DNA of 57,419 nt from Paraburkholderia elongata (GCF_013177735.1 NZ_WOEZ01000292.1:1-57419), one strand, 5' to 3'; positions 25,227-34,058 are shown, counted from the stretch's first letter. Numbers and translations are program-made. Notes: generated by a model not told the origin, from the sequence alone.

Positions 25227-27029
25227 CTATCCGCCGAATGGAATCGGTCCGAGATGCTCCGCAAGCGGTCCGAGCGCGGCGACCGGCAGGAACAGCAGCG
25301 CGCCGACGATCATGATCGTGCCGAGCAGCAGGAAGCCGAAGGTGGCGGTGTTATCGCGCATCGTGCCGAGCGTGGCGGGTGCGGCTTTCTTGCGGCCCAA
25401 ATAGGCCGCCATCGCGATCGGCGCAACGATCGGCAGATAGCGCGAGAACAGCATCACGAGGCCGGTCGCCGTATCCCATTGCACCGCGGTCGGTGCCGGA
25501 CTCGGGTTGCTGTTCAGGCCGTAAGTGGTTGCGAGTCCATCGAACGCCGACCCATTGTTCGCCGACGCCGACGAGAACTGATACGTGATCTCGCTAAAGC
25601 CATGTGCACCCGGGTTGGCTTCTGCCTTGGTGCCCCAATCGCTCGCAGAGAAGAGGCCCGTCGGACCCAGGATCAGGATCGGGTGCACGAGCAGCGCAAT
25701 CATCGCGAGCTTCATCTCACGCGCGCCGACCTTGCGCCCGAGATACTCGGGCGTGCGGCCCACCATCTGCCCGGCAATGAACACGCCGATGATCAGGAAC
25801 AGCAACAGATTGATCATCCCGACGCCCTTGCCGCCGAATACGCAATTGATCCACATGCCGATCAGGGGCGAGAGGCCCGCCAGCGGATTCAGACTGTCGT
25901 GCTCGGCGTTCACGGCACCGCATGTCACATCGGTGGTGATCGCGGCGAAGGTCGCGCCCGCCGACGTGCCGAAACGCAGCTCCTTGCCTTCCAGGTTGCC
26001 GAGATGCTGCTCGACCGGCAAGCCGGGGAGCGGCGCGATTGTCAGCGTACGATGTGCGCCCGGCAGCGGATAGCTGCGCGCCACCGGATGCGCGGTGAAG
26101 GCGGCGTTCGGTTGGAGCGTGTCCCAATACACCGCCCAGGCGATCAGCCCGATCATCATCGACAGCATGACGCTGTAGATCACCACCGCGTGCCGCAGAC
26201 GGCCCAGCATGCGTCCATACATCAGCACGAGCGAGAACGGGAAGATCATCATCGCGAGCGTGGTGACGAAGTTCGAGCCGGCACTCGGGTTCTCATACGG
26301 ATGCGCCGAATTCATGCCGTAGAAGCCGCCGCCGTTCGTGCCGAGCATCTTGATCGGAATCACTGCCGCAACCGGACCGACGATCAGCATCTGCTGCTTG
26401 GGCTGGCCGTTGTCGGCGGTACCCATCGCGGCCGGCTCGAGCGTCGTCACCTGCTGGTCGCTCGCATACGTCATCGGCATGCCCTGCTGGATAAAGATCA
26501 CGCCGACGATCAGCGCAATCGGCACGAACATGTAGACCACGACGCGCCACATGTCGACGAAGAAATTGCCGACCAGCTGCTCGCCGCGCAGCGCACGAAT
26601 GATCGCCGTCAGCGCGCACAGGCCGACCGAAGCCGACAGAAACATGTTCGGCAGGATGAAAAAGATCTGACTGAAATTGGAAAAATGTTGATCGCCTGAA
26701 TAGTGTTGCAGGTTCGTATTGGTCATGAACGAAATGACCGTGTTGAAGATCGTCGACGGCGCCAGCATGCCGCGGCCCAGCGGATTGAGCGGCATCAGCG
26801 GTTGCAGCGACAGCACGACGAAGCCGAACACGAACAGCGCCGCGTTAAAGACGAGCAGCGAAATCGTATACTGCTTCCAATCCTGCGGGCCGCTGTCGAG
26901 CTTCGACTCGAACCAGCGCAACGGACGCGGCGCATGGAATCGGCCATCGAGGATCCACGCCATGTACCGGCTAAGCGGAATCGAAATGGCGATCGCCGCC
27001 ACCAGGATGAGGATCGGTAGAGTCCACAT
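25227..27029 (-). CDS. kdpA: Potassium-transporting ATPase subunit A (operon copy)
   Basis: A 600-residue channel-like subunit of the Kdp pump with about 10 membrane helices and four selectivity loops. The loops are SFMTNTNLQHYSG, GTNGGGFYGMNSAHPYENP, TTDVTCGAVNAEHDS and SNPGAHGFSEITYQF-like (ANPGAHGFSEITYQF). Compared with E. coli (FFNANS, NTMHDS) loops II and III are altered, so this belongs to a divergent KdpA branch that travels with the long KdpC. It starts MWTLPILILVAA at 27029. Upstream by 48 bases is kdpF. It is the K+-binding pore component; selectivity or affinity may differ, which cannot be judged here. Confidence 0.95.
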   Translation of the reverse strand: MWTLPILILVAAIAISIPLSRYMAWILDGRFHAPRPLRWFESKLDSGPQDWKQYTISLLVFNAALFVFGFVVLSLQPLMPLNPLGRGMLAPSTIFNTVISFMTNTNLQHYSGDQHFSNFSQIFFILPNMFLSASVGLCALTAIIRALRGEQLVGNFFVDMWRVVVYMFVPIALIVGVIFIQQGMPMTYASDQQVTTLEPAAMGTADNGQPKQQMLIVGPVAAVIPIKMLGTNGGGFYGMNSAHPYENPSAGSNFVTTLAMMIFPFSLVLMYGRMLGRLRHAVVIYSVMLSMMIGLIAWAVYWDTLQPNAAFTAHPVARSYPLPGAHRTLTIAPLPGLPVEQHLGNLEGKELRFGTSAGATFAAITTDVTCGAVNAEHDSLNPLAGLSPLIGMWINCVFGGKGVGMINLLLFLIIGVFIAGQMVGRTPEYLGRKVGAREMKLAMIALLVHPILILGPTGLFSASDWGTKAEANPGAHGFSEITYQFSSASANNGSAFDGLATTYGLNSNPSPAPTAVQWDTATGLVMLFSRYLPIVAPIAMAAYLGRKKAAPATLGTMRDNTATFGFLLLGTIMIVGALLFLPVAALGPLAEHLGPIPFGG

Positions 27030-27077
27030 GAGCTTCCCCTTCCACGCAGAAGGACAGCAGATTGCGTCGCGCGCCGT

Positions 27078-27158
27078 TCAGAACCATTCAGGCCGAACGA
27101 GTGCGACGAACAGATAGATGAAGGTCAACGCAGAGACCGCAGCAGCGAGCCAGGCCAT
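27078..27158 (-). CDS. kdpF: Potassium-transporting ATPase subunit F
   Basis: A 26-residue hydrophobic peptide, MAWLAAAVSALTFIYLFVAL then VRPEWF, with the standard KdpF pattern (one helix, C-terminal RPE-x-F). GGAGA lies before the ATG at 27158. It sits 48 bases upstream of kdpA. KdpF acts as a lipid-like stabiliser of the Kdp complex. Confidence 0.93.
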   Translation of the reverse strand: MAWLAAAVSALTFIYLFVALVRPEWF

Positions 27159-27168
27159 GACGGTCTCC

Positions 27169-27264
27169 TCAGATCCTGTCGCACGCGTCGACGAACGCGA
27201 GACAGAGCGCGAGACTACCCACTCCAAGCACGAACATGAGCGGCAGCCAGATCAATAGATTCAT
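27169..27264 (-). CDS. Small membrane protein ahead of kdpF
   Basis: A 31-residue product, starting MNLLIWLPLMFVLGVGSLAL and ending with an Asp-Arg pair, forming one hydrophobic helix. It begins the kdp transcript, 10 bases before kdpF. GGGGAT, an imperfect ribosome site, precedes the ATG at 27264. Small one-helix ORFs preceding kdpF are common, but I do not know a function. A similar pattern occurs in the 36-residue ORF at 49102-49212. Confidence 0.6.
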   Translation of the reverse strand: MNLLIWLPLMFVLGVGSLALCLAFVDACDRI

Positions 27265-27616
27265 GACGATCCCCTGATTTTCGTGGACGACACCGTGCCG
27301 CGCCGAGGCGGTGGCGGCGGTGCCCCAACCTGTTTTGTCAGGTTTGCTAAAGGTATAGGGCGCGGCGAATAAAAATGTCGTAAATCCGGATGTGTCGGAG
27401 AACCACATGACCGGTCCGATTCCATATTGATGAAATGTTTACGCATCCGGCTTCTTTTCTGTTGGCAAATTGACGCGCGCCGCCCTGCAATACAGATGGG
27501 CCACATTAGTTTCCTGGGTGGCTCCCGGACGTGGACACCCGGTGATCATTCGGTCCGATTGATTGGCCCATTGATCAACCAGTTAGAACCGGCGTCCGGT
27601 AGTTGACGGAGGCGAC
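27265..27616. promoter_or_regulatory. Divergent region between the kdp operon and orphan kdpA
   Basis: These 352 bases hold both promoters. The part from 27340 to 27440 is A+T-richer. ACCGG-CGT-CCGGT (27588-27600) is a short perfect inverted repeat overlapping the leader of the orphan kdpA, and TGATCA occurs at 27543-27548 and 27572-27577. No KdpE box was identified. Confidence 0.45.
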
Positions 27617-29425
27617 ATGCTCACGAACGCGAACCTGCAGACTGGTTTGTTCGTCATTGTCCTGCTCATCCTCGTCAAACCGCTGGGCCTCTACATGGCC
27701 CTAGCCGCAGAGGGTAAGGCGCCTTTGCTATCCCGCATCGGCGGTCCGTTCGAAAAGCTGATCTATCGCGCCGCCGCTATCGACCCCACGGTCGAGATGA
27801 ACTGGAAGCGCTACGCCGTCGCGTTGCTGCTACTCAATTTCCTTGGCGCGCTCGTTCTGTATCTATTGCAACGCGCGCAAGCCTGGCTGCCGCTCAATCC
27901 GCAATCCTTCCCCAACGTAAGCGCCGACTCCGCATTCAACACGGCGATCAGCTTTGTGACCAATACCAGTTGGCAGGGCTACGCAGGCGAGACGACGATG
28001 GGGTATCTGGTGCAGATGCTCGGCATCACGGTGCAGAGTTTTCTGTCCGCGGCGAGCGGCATCGCCGTGCTACTTGCGCTGATCCGCGGTTTTGCCCGCC
28101 GTGGCGCCCAGACGGTAGGCAATCTGTGGGTCGATCTGACGCGCTCGACGCTCTATATCCTCCTGCCGCTTTCGCTGCTATTCGCGGTTGTGTTCATAGG
28201 GCAAGGCGTCATCCAGAACTTCGTTGGCTACCGGCAGGTGCAAACGCTGCAAGTGACCACGTGGCAGCAGCCGAAGCTCGACGTGCAGGGCAATCCGGTC
28301 CTTGACACGGCAGGCCATCCGGTTAAGGAGACGTTGACCACGCAGCAGCAGCTTCTGCCGATGGGGCCGGTCGCGTCGCAGGAATCGATCAAGCTGTTAA
28401 GCGGCGACGGGGGCGGATTCTTCAACGCGAACTCGGCGCATCCCTACGAAAATCCCACGCCATTCACCAACTTCCTGCAGATGCTTGCCATCCTGCTGAT
28501 TCCTGCGGGGCTTTGTTATACCTTCGGCGTGATGGTCGGCGACCGGCGACAAGGATGGGCCATGTTAGCCGCGATGATGGCCATGTTTATCGCAGCGGCC
28601 GCGATCACGATCCATGCTGAGCAGAGCGGTGGCGCACAACTGACAACGGCCGGCATGGAATCCGGAGTGTCGATACTGCAACCGGGCGGCAATATGGAGG
28701 GCAAGGAGACACGCTTTGGCGTCGTCAGTTCGGCGCTCTATGCGGCCGTCACGACAAGCGGTGGCGACGGCGCAGTCAATACGATGCACGACTCGTTCGC
28801 GCCGATCGGCGGCCTTGTGCCGATGGCGCTGATGCAGACCGGCGAGGTGGTCTTCGGCGGTCCGGGATCGGGTCTTTTCAGCATGATGGTGTACGCGATG
28901 CTGGCGGTGTTCGTCGCGGGCCTGATGATCGGGCGCGCGCCGGAGTATCTCGGCAAGAAGATCGATGCCTACGAAATGAAGATGGTCGCTGTGGTGATTC
29001 TTGTCACACCGTTCCTCGTGCTGGTCGGAACCGCCATCTCTGTGTTGCTGCCGGCGGGACTTGCCGGAATCTCGAACCCTGGCGCGCACGGCTTCAGCGA
29101 GATTCTTTATGCGTTTTCATCGGCGGCGAACAACAATGGCAGCGCCTTCGCGGGCTTGTCAGCGAACACGCCGTACTACAACACAATGCTCGCGCTGGTG
29201 ATGTGGTTCGGACGCTTCGCGGTCATCGTGCCGGTGCTCGCGATCGCCGGGTCGCTCGCCCCCAAGGTGCGACGCGTGCCCGGCCTGGGCACGCTGCCGA
29301 CACACGGTGTTCTGTTTGTGGGTTTGCTTATCGGGACGGTTGCCATGGTTGCGTCTCTGACTTATCTCCCGGCGCTTGCACTGGGGCCGATCGTCGAACA
29401 ATTGACCATGAATGCGACCCACTAG
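27617..29425 (+). CDS. kdpA: Second, stand-alone KdpA (canonical type)
   Basis: A 602-residue KdpA, complete, starting MLTNANLQTGLFVIVLLIL after GGAGG. Its filter loops SFVTNTSWQGYAG, GGGFFNANSAHPYENP, TTSGGDGAVNTMHDS and SNPGAHGFSEILYAF are close to E. coli KdpA, apart from loop II, where the usual GTNGGG is SGDGGG. It is clearly a different branch from the 25227-27029 copy, not a recent duplicate. No kdpB, C or F follows it; a terminator is found about 250 bases downstream. It may pair with the neighbouring KdpB/C, act as a K+ channel-like protein, or be a remnant of a displaced operon. Confidence 0.93.
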   Translation: MLTNANLQTGLFVIVLLILVKPLGLYMALAAEGKAPLLSRIGGPFEKLIYRAAAIDPTVEMNWKRYAVALLLLNFLGALVLYLLQRAQAWLPLNPQSFPNVSADSAFNTAISFVTNTSWQGYAGETTMGYLVQMLGITVQSFLSAASGIAVLLALIRGFARRGAQTVGNLWVDLTRSTLYILLPLSLLFAVVFIGQGVIQNFVGYRQVQTLQVTTWQQPKLDVQGNPVLDTAGHPVKETLTTQQQLLPMGPVASQESIKLLSGDGGGFFNANSAHPYENPTPFTNFLQMLAILLIPAGLCYTFGVMVGDRRQGWAMLAAMMAMFIAAAAITIHAEQSGGAQLTTAGMESGVSILQPGGNMEGKETRFGVVSSALYAAVTTSGGDGAVNTMHDSFAPIGGLVPMALMQTGEVVFGGPGSGLFSMMVYAMLAVFVAGLMIGRAPEYLGKKIDAYEMKMVAVVILVTPFLVLVGTAISVLLPAGLAGISNPGAHGFSEILYAFSSAANNNGSAFAGLSANTPYYNTMLALVMWFGRFAVIVPVLAIAGSLAPKVRRVPGLGTLPTHGVLFVGLLIGTVAMVASLTYLPALALGPIVEQLTMNATH

Positions 29426-29677
29426 CCAGGCACCTGACTTGCTAAGGTCGCGCGGCCGCCGGGACGATCGATTTCTCTTTTTACGCCTGGTGCTCAGTCC
29501 CTGTGTGGTTTTTTCGCGACTTCCGCTCGACCCGGATACGACAACAGGCACGTCCTGCAAGCCTCGGCAAGGCGATCGAAACACTTCATACAAAAGACCC
29601 GATTTGCACTCGCGGCGAGCTTGGATAGCATAAGGAAACACGTCAGCGTCCCCAACGTTCGGCGTGTGTGTTTGTTC
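29426..29677. other. Downstream segment of orphan kdpA
   Basis: No supported gene was seen. This stretch is the probable 3-prime part of the orphan kdpA transcript up to the terminator at 29678. Confidence 0.3.
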
Positions 29678-29704
29678 GCCGCAGCATCGTCTGCGGCTTT
29701 TTTT
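29678..29704 (+). terminator. Rho-independent terminator
   Basis: The stem GCCGCAG/CTGCGGC (7 perfect pairs) with a six-base CATCGT loop is followed directly by TTTTTTT. It ends the orphan kdpA transcript. It lies just before the porin relic. Confidence 0.85.
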
Positions 29705-29709
29705 GCCTC

Positions 29710-30153
29710 GTGAAGAAGGCATCGGTCGACTTGCTGTTCGGAGCATTATTCTCGGCCACGTTTTTCGCGTTGGGAAACCCGACTATTCTTGCCGCGTCGC
29801 CCCAACCGTCAAGAAATCTGCCCCCATATCAGGATGGCCACAGCAATCTCCGGACGGACGACGGCATCAACCGCCCGACGCTACCAGGCTTTCGCGGCGC
29901 GGAGGGTTTGGGCGGCGCGATCTACTACTTCCGCCCTGATTGGAGCGTGGGCGGAGCCTATATGTACATGAAGGGCAACGATGTGCTGAATAACAATCAC
30001 GCGCATCAGATCTCCGCGGTCCTTGACCATACGCTATCGAGGCGCACCTCTGCGTATCTGATGTCGGTCTATCCGCGCACCAACGCCGGTGCACAGGCGC
30101 GGATCAATGGGATTAACGACCCGAACGGCTCGCGAGCGGTCCGTGAACACTAG
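29710..30153 (+). pseudogene. Porin relic with a large internal deletion
   Basis: The 147-codon frame from GTG 29710 starts with a signal peptide (KKASVDLLFGALFSATFF). It then has a FRGAEGLG piece matching the LRGSEDLG strand of the porin at 11659, and jumps to late-barrel sequence YYFRPDWSVGGAYMYMKG. It continues DHTLSRRTSAYLMSVYP. About 200-250 central residues are missing, and the final strand ends SRAVREH without the C-terminal phenylalanine, so no functional barrel can form. Confidence 0.75.
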
Positions 30154-30222
30154 CAGCCGAAAGCCGTCACTCGCCGTATATCATCAAGGCTCCGTGCGAA
30201 CCCAAACACACAGGAGAACACC

Positions 30223-30855
30223 TTGCAGGAAAGTCGTCTTTGTCTATATGCCGATGCTCAGTTTGCAAGCCCCTACGCCATGTCGGTTTTCGTTGTTCTT
30301 AACGAAAAGCGATTGCCGTTTGACCTATCGACGGTGGATCTCGGGAATGATGCCAATCATGAAGCGAGTTATGCAGCCAAGTCGTTGACGCAGCGCGTTC
30401 CCACGCTGACGCATGGGGACTTCACTTTGTCGGAATCGTCAGCAATAACCGAATATCTCGATGATACGTTTCCGGAAACGCTCGTATATCCACAAGATAA
30501 ATTTCTTCGAGCGAGGGCGCGCCAGGTGCAAGCCTGGCTCCGCAGCGATCTGATGCCCATCCGACAGGAGCGCTCGACAGAGGTTGTGTTCTACGGATCG
30601 CAAGGAGCGGCGCTTACGCCAGCAGCCGAAGCAGCGGTCCAGAAGTTGTTTTATGTAGCTGAGGCTTTGCTTCCCGGAGATACCGCAAATCTATTTGGAA
30701 CGTGGAGCGTAGCCGATACAGATTTGACGTTAATGCTCAATCGCCTCATCCTGAACGGCGATCCGGTACCTACCAGGTTAATTGCTTACGCTACGCGTCA
30801 GTGGGAAAGACCATCTGTGCAGCGATGGGTTAATTTGAACCGTCCTCCGCTTTGA
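30223..30855 (+). CDS. yfcF: Glutathione S-transferase, YfcF type
   Basis: A 210-residue GST. The N-terminal thioredoxin-like domain starts QESRLCLYADAQFASPY, includes RVPTLTHGDFTLSESSAITEYL (glutathione-binding cis-Pro and Ser motif), and is followed by an all-alpha domain with RARARQVQAWLRSDLMPIR. These segments match E. coli YfcF. The best-supported start is TTG 30223, just after CAGGAGA; no in-frame ATG exists upstream near a ribosome site. It is cytosolic and thought to help against oxidative or electrophilic stress. The next gene, at 30899, is a periplasmic thioredoxin-fold protein only 43 bases on and may share the transcript. Confidence 0.88.
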   Translation: MQESRLCLYADAQFASPYAMSVFVVLNEKRLPFDLSTVDLGNDANHEASYAAKSLTQRVPTLTHGDFTLSESSAITEYLDDTFPETLVYPQDKFLRARARQVQAWLRSDLMPIRQERSTEVVFYGSQGAALTPAAEAAVQKLFYVAEALLPGDTANLFGTWSVADTDLTLMLNRLILNGDPVPTRLIAYATRQWERPSVQRWVNLNRPPL

Positions 30856-30898
30856 ACGGGCGAAACCGATGTCCGCTGTCCATCACAGGAGCACGAAA

Positions 30899-31453
30899 AT
30901 GGCGCTTCTCAGCTTGGTCCGGTTCTCTGCGTGGGTTGCCTTGACGTGGTTGCCTTTCGCCATTGTTTCGCCACACATCGCCCTGGCAGACGAAGAGTTG
31001 GACACTAGCGCCGGCAAGAACGCCCTCGCGTCGGAACCGAAACTCAATTGGGCCGATCGAGTTCGCCAGGCCAAAGTGCGAGAGGGCGAACCGATCGTCC
31101 TGATCGTGCATTCGGCAAAGGACTGCGTTTTCTGTCGACGCTGGGAAGGTTCATTAGGCGGAAAAGGCGATTTTGAATCGTGGGCCAAGACTCATCCAGA
31201 CGTGCATCTTTTCATTGTGGAACGTGAGGCCATTGCAGTTCCCGAAACTCTCGACAGCTATCCACCGGTTGTACAGTGGCTTTTCGAGCGGCGACAGCGA
31301 CTAGACAAGTTGTCGCCCGGGACTCCAACGTTTGAAATCTTCGTTCGAAGAAAAATAATCTGGCAGTCGTATGGCGTGCACTCGTGGGATCGAGATGTGT
31401 TTCCGGCACTGAAGGATCTGGACAGTCGTCGCTTGCCTTCAGGAGCCGAATAA
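30899..31453 (+). CDS. Periplasmic thioredoxin-fold protein
   Basis: A 184-residue exported protein. AGGAG at 30887-30891 fixes the start at ATG 30899 (an in-frame ATG at 30869 has none). The signal peptide runs to about residue 30 (PHIALA-DEE). The core DSB/thioredoxin-like motif is CVFC (Cys76 and Cys79) after IVLIVHSAKD, and a cis-proline loop SPGTPTFEIF occurs later. The CXXC differs from the classic CGPC or CPHC, so redox potential and direction cannot be inferred. It may reduce or oxidise a periplasmic partner. It directly follows a GST gene. Confidence 0.8.
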   Translation: MALLSLVRFSAWVALTWLPFAIVSPHIALADEELDTSAGKNALASEPKLNWADRVRQAKVREGEPIVLIVHSAKDCVFCRRWEGSLGGKGDFESWAKTHPDVHLFIVEREAIAVPETLDSYPPVVQWLFERRQRLDKLSPGTPTFEIFVRRKIIWQSYGVHSWDRDVFPALKDLDSRRLPSGAE

Positions 31454-31514
31454 ATATCAGTGCGGTGAAAGGGACGGGCGTGACCGGCGGGAAGGAGGAT
31501 GCTCGTACAAACGT

Positions 31515-31543
31515 GCACGTTCGGGCGTAAGACCCGGACGTGC
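31515..31543. terminator. Strong hairpin between convergent genes
   Basis: GCACGTTCGGG (31515-31525) and CCCGGACGTGC (31533-31543) pair over 11 bases with one G-T wobble around a GTAAG-type loop. It lies between convergent genes and may terminate both, although no T-run follows. Confidence 0.55.
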
Positions 31544-31562
31544 GCCGTTGCCCATGCGATAT

Positions 31563-32018
31563 TTACTGGCAGGCTTTCCCGTGATCGGCGTGGAAACCCT
31601 TTGCTTTTGCATCCGCCTCAGTCATGTATGCACCAGTCTTCGTCTTGCCGTAGTACTTGTCGGTCGGGCAATGGTAGACCTTGGTGCTGGTGTTAACCCA
31701 GACCTGGCCGGGGCCGCCACCGGCTGCTGCCGGTTTTGCGCTGCTCGCCGCGGTCGGCGCGACCGGAGCGGCAGCAGAGGCTGCGGTTGCGGCTGCGGGC
31801 GCGCTAGCGGCCCCTGCTGCGGCACCCGATGCGCCGTACCACGTCTTGACGCCCTTATGACCCGCGCAGGCGCCCTTTTTTGAAGCGCCCGAATAGGACG
31901 TGCCGTCCTTGCAAAGGGCTGTCGATCCGGCCGGCGCGCTAGCCGGGGCCTGCGCATAGCTAGCAGTTGCAGCGAGCAATCCGGCCGCCACTGCCATGGA
32001 AAGAAACGGTGTTTTCAT
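31563..32018 (-). CDS. DUF3761-like exported protein
   Basis: A 151-residue product with a clean signal peptide (MKTPFLSMAVAAGLLAATAS, cleavage about YAQA). A small N-terminal module ALCKDGTSYSGASKKGACAG HKG (approximately residues 35-58) matches DUF3761. A 50-residue Ala/Pro-rich linker follows, then a C-terminal module with VWVNTSTKVYHCPTDKYYG and KTKTGAYMTEADAKAKGF, common in Burkholderia exported proteins. Cysteines in both modules may bind metal or form disulfides. Function unknown; convergent to the thioredoxin-fold gene. Confidence 0.8.
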   Translation of the reverse strand: MKTPFLSMAVAAGLLAATASYAQAPASAPAGSTALCKDGTSYSGASKKGACAGHKGVKTWYGASGAAAGAASAPAAATAASAAAPVAPTAASSAKPAAAGGGPGQVWVNTSTKVYHCPTDKYYGKTKTGAYMTEADAKAKGFHADHGKACQ

Positions 32019-32478
32019 CGCTGATCCTGTAGGTGTGAGACGAGGTAGTGTCGATCAGTGTCGCGCGACCGCACGCCACTGTTCGATATAACGCGACGTC
32101 CGACCATCCCGCTGACAGGTTCAGGTCTGCAACATTGTTAATTTTTGCAAGATCAAACCGGCAGCCGCGATTCAGCTGGTCCTCGGCCAACGCCACGGCG
32201 TCAACGCCAGCCGCAATGCGAACCGGGCACGATGGGTCGTTCGCCGCACGCCACACGGCCTTTTCATCAATAAACCGGGGCTTGCTGGATTGGTCGCCCC
32301 TCACGGCGATGCACGTACCCGGTGCGTCGCCGGTCGCAGCATGTTCTGGCTGCACCATGACATGCATCGCCAATCGTTTGCGGGGTGCATAACAACGCGC
32401 GCGATGCCCGCGGAATCAACCCGGCCCGATGCTTGCTTTTATGCAGGCAAAACATTTCCAAGCTACCGGGACCAAACC
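32019..32478. other. 460-base gap, divergent promoters
   Basis: This gap separates the DUF3761-like gene (minus) and the chemoreceptor-like gene (plus). It contains no supported gene. An in-frame ATG at 32290 extends the downstream frame by 63 codons but has no ribosome site and no sensible sequence. Confidence 0.35.
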
Positions 32479-33516
32479 ATGTCGAATCCGCTCGAAATCG
32501 TCGAACTGACGCATCACGTCAGGAAGCTCGCGACGGGGAAAATCTCCGATATCAACGACATCAATCGCGAGACCACTTTCCTCGCACTCAACGCCTTGAT
32601 CGAAGCGGCGCGCGCCGGCAATGCGGGCCGTGGATTCGCAGTCGTGGCGAATCAGGTCAAGCATGTGTCGGCACGGATCGGCGAAATCACCACGGTGCTC
32701 AATCGCGAACTCGCCGGCTCGCTGACCAAGCTGACCGATCTCGGAGACAGCATGATCGAACGGCTGCGTTCGCACGAGGGTCAGCGTTGCGCCGATCTCG
32801 CGCTGAATATGATCGACGTGATCGACCGCAATCTGTACGAGCGCTCATGCGACGTGCGCTGGTGGGCCACCGATTCCGCGGTGGTCGATTGCCTCGCCAA
32901 TACGAGTGCCGAAACGCGGGCGTATGCATCGCGCCGTCTGTCGGTGATTCTCGACAGCTATACCGTGTACCGTGATTTATGGATCATCGACGCGGCAGGC
33001 AATGTGGTCGCGAACGGCCGGCCGGATATGTATGCGGTGCACGACCGCAAAGTCGCTGAAGCCAGCTGGTTTCGCGATGCGATGAAAACGCCTTCGGGCG
33101 CGGACTTTGTTGCGGGCGATATCGAGGCGCTGCCGCTTCTGAAGCACGCGCACGTCGCGACCTATGCGACGGCGATCCGTGAAAACGGCGCGGTCGACGG
33201 CAAGCCGCTCGGTGCGCTGGTGATCTTTTTCGATTGGGCGCCACAAGCGTCGGCCGTCGTAAAAGGCGTGCGGCTCACGGAGGAAGAATGGCGGCGCACG
33301 CGTTGCATGATCGTCAACGCGTCGCATCGCGTGATTGCGAGTTCGGACGACAAAGGCGTGCTCGATGAACAGTTCCGTCTGAATACCGACGGCCGTCCAG
33401 CAGGCTTTTATCAACTGACTGATGGCCGCACCATATCGTTCGCCGCCACCCCAGGCTACGAGAGCTATCGCGGCTTGGGGTGGTACGGCGTGATCGTGCA
33501 GTCACCTCCGGCTTAA
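32479..33516 (+). CDS. Short chemoreceptor-like protein: MCP signalling tip then sensor domain
   Basis: A 345-residue soluble protein. Residues about 15-75 carry the MCP hairpin-tip motif NALIEAARAGNAGRGFAV, the segment that contacts CheA and CheW in all chemoreceptors. After a linker, the remainder resembles a Cache sensor, with SYTVYRDLWIIDAAGNVVANG and PSGADFVAGDI, then GALVIFFDW, and VIASSDDKG. This order (tip N-terminal, sensor C-terminal) is the reverse of normal MCPs, and the adaptation helices, HAMP and membrane segments are all missing. It may be a cytosolic receptor modulator. It starts at ATG 32479; the longer frame at 32290 is unlikely. Confidence 0.85.
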   Translation: MSNPLEIVELTHHVRKLATGKISDINDINRETTFLALNALIEAARAGNAGRGFAVVANQVKHVSARIGEITTVLNRELAGSLTKLTDLGDSMIERLRSHEGQRCADLALNMIDVIDRNLYERSCDVRWWATDSAVVDCLANTSAETRAYASRRLSVILDSYTVYRDLWIIDAAGNVVANGRPDMYAVHDRKVAEASWFRDAMKTPSGADFVAGDIEALPLLKHAHVATYATAIRENGAVDGKPLGALVIFFDWAPQASAVVKGVRLTEEEWRRTRCMIVNASHRVIASSDDKGVLDEQFRLNTDGRPAGFYQLTDGRTISFAATPGYESYRGLGWYGVIVQSPPA

Positions 33517-33557
33517 GCCTTCGCTTTGACTCTCGCGGTTGCCCCGCGAGCGGCAGA

Positions 33558-34058
33558 TCAATCGCGCAGCTGCAGCGCTTGCGACAGCGAGCGCGGCGGA
33601 TGGCCGGTGCCGTAAAGGATATTGGTAATAACCCAGCGCGCGCCCTGCGGCGCCAGTTGCATCTGGGTTCTGGCGACAGTGGGGTCACCCTTCAATTGCC
33701 AATCCAAGGTGACCCGCGCGGTCTTGTGAGTCTGCCGTACTCGAGCGATCCGATAGCTCGAAACGGCATCCGGGATACCCACGACCACCGAAATCTCGGC
33801 AAAGGGCGGCTTGCTGTCCGGATAGGCTTTTTCCTGCCGATCATTCTCGGCCCGCGCGTCAGCCATCGAGCGCAGTAAGCCCTTGCTGAAAGAGGATTCG
33901 AAGGGTTCGTCGCCGGCGTGTGGCAATCCAACCGAGCCGTCCTTGATGGTCCAATCCGCAACCGCTCTCGTCACCGACCGAGGCGTGCTCGTTTCTGCAT
34001 TGCCCGCTTGCAAATAGAGTCCCAATAGCGCGGCACCGGCTATCTGATGAAGCTTCAT
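33558..34058 (-). CDS. Exported protein of unknown function (DUF3828-like)
   Basis: A 166-residue product starting MKLHQIAGAALLGLYLQAG at 34058 after GGGGAAGG; the M at 34082 has no ribosome site. The signal peptide ends about GNA-ETST. The mature part has two alpha and several beta segments (FAEISVVVGIPDAVSSYRIA, ARVTLDWQLKGDP, ARWVITNILYG), a pattern like DUF3828. No catalytic residues are visible. It is convergent with the chemoreceptor-like gene, which it follows by 41 bases. Confidence 0.7.
   Translation of the reverse strand: MKLHQIAGAALLGLYLQAGNAETSTPRSVTRAVADWTIKDGSVGLPHAGDEPFESSFSKGLLRSMADARAENDRQEKAYPDSKPPFAEISVVVGIPDAVSSYRIARVRQTHKTARVTLDWQLKGDPTVARTQMQLAPQGARWVITNILYGTGHPPRSLSQALQLRD

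Noticed and set aside
22900..26999. Very long plus-strand frames opposite kdpA and kdpB (for example 673 and 595 codons)
   Set aside because: They are rich in Arg/His/Gln and are antisense shadows of the high-G+C kdp genes; the minus-strand products are full-length Kdp subunits.
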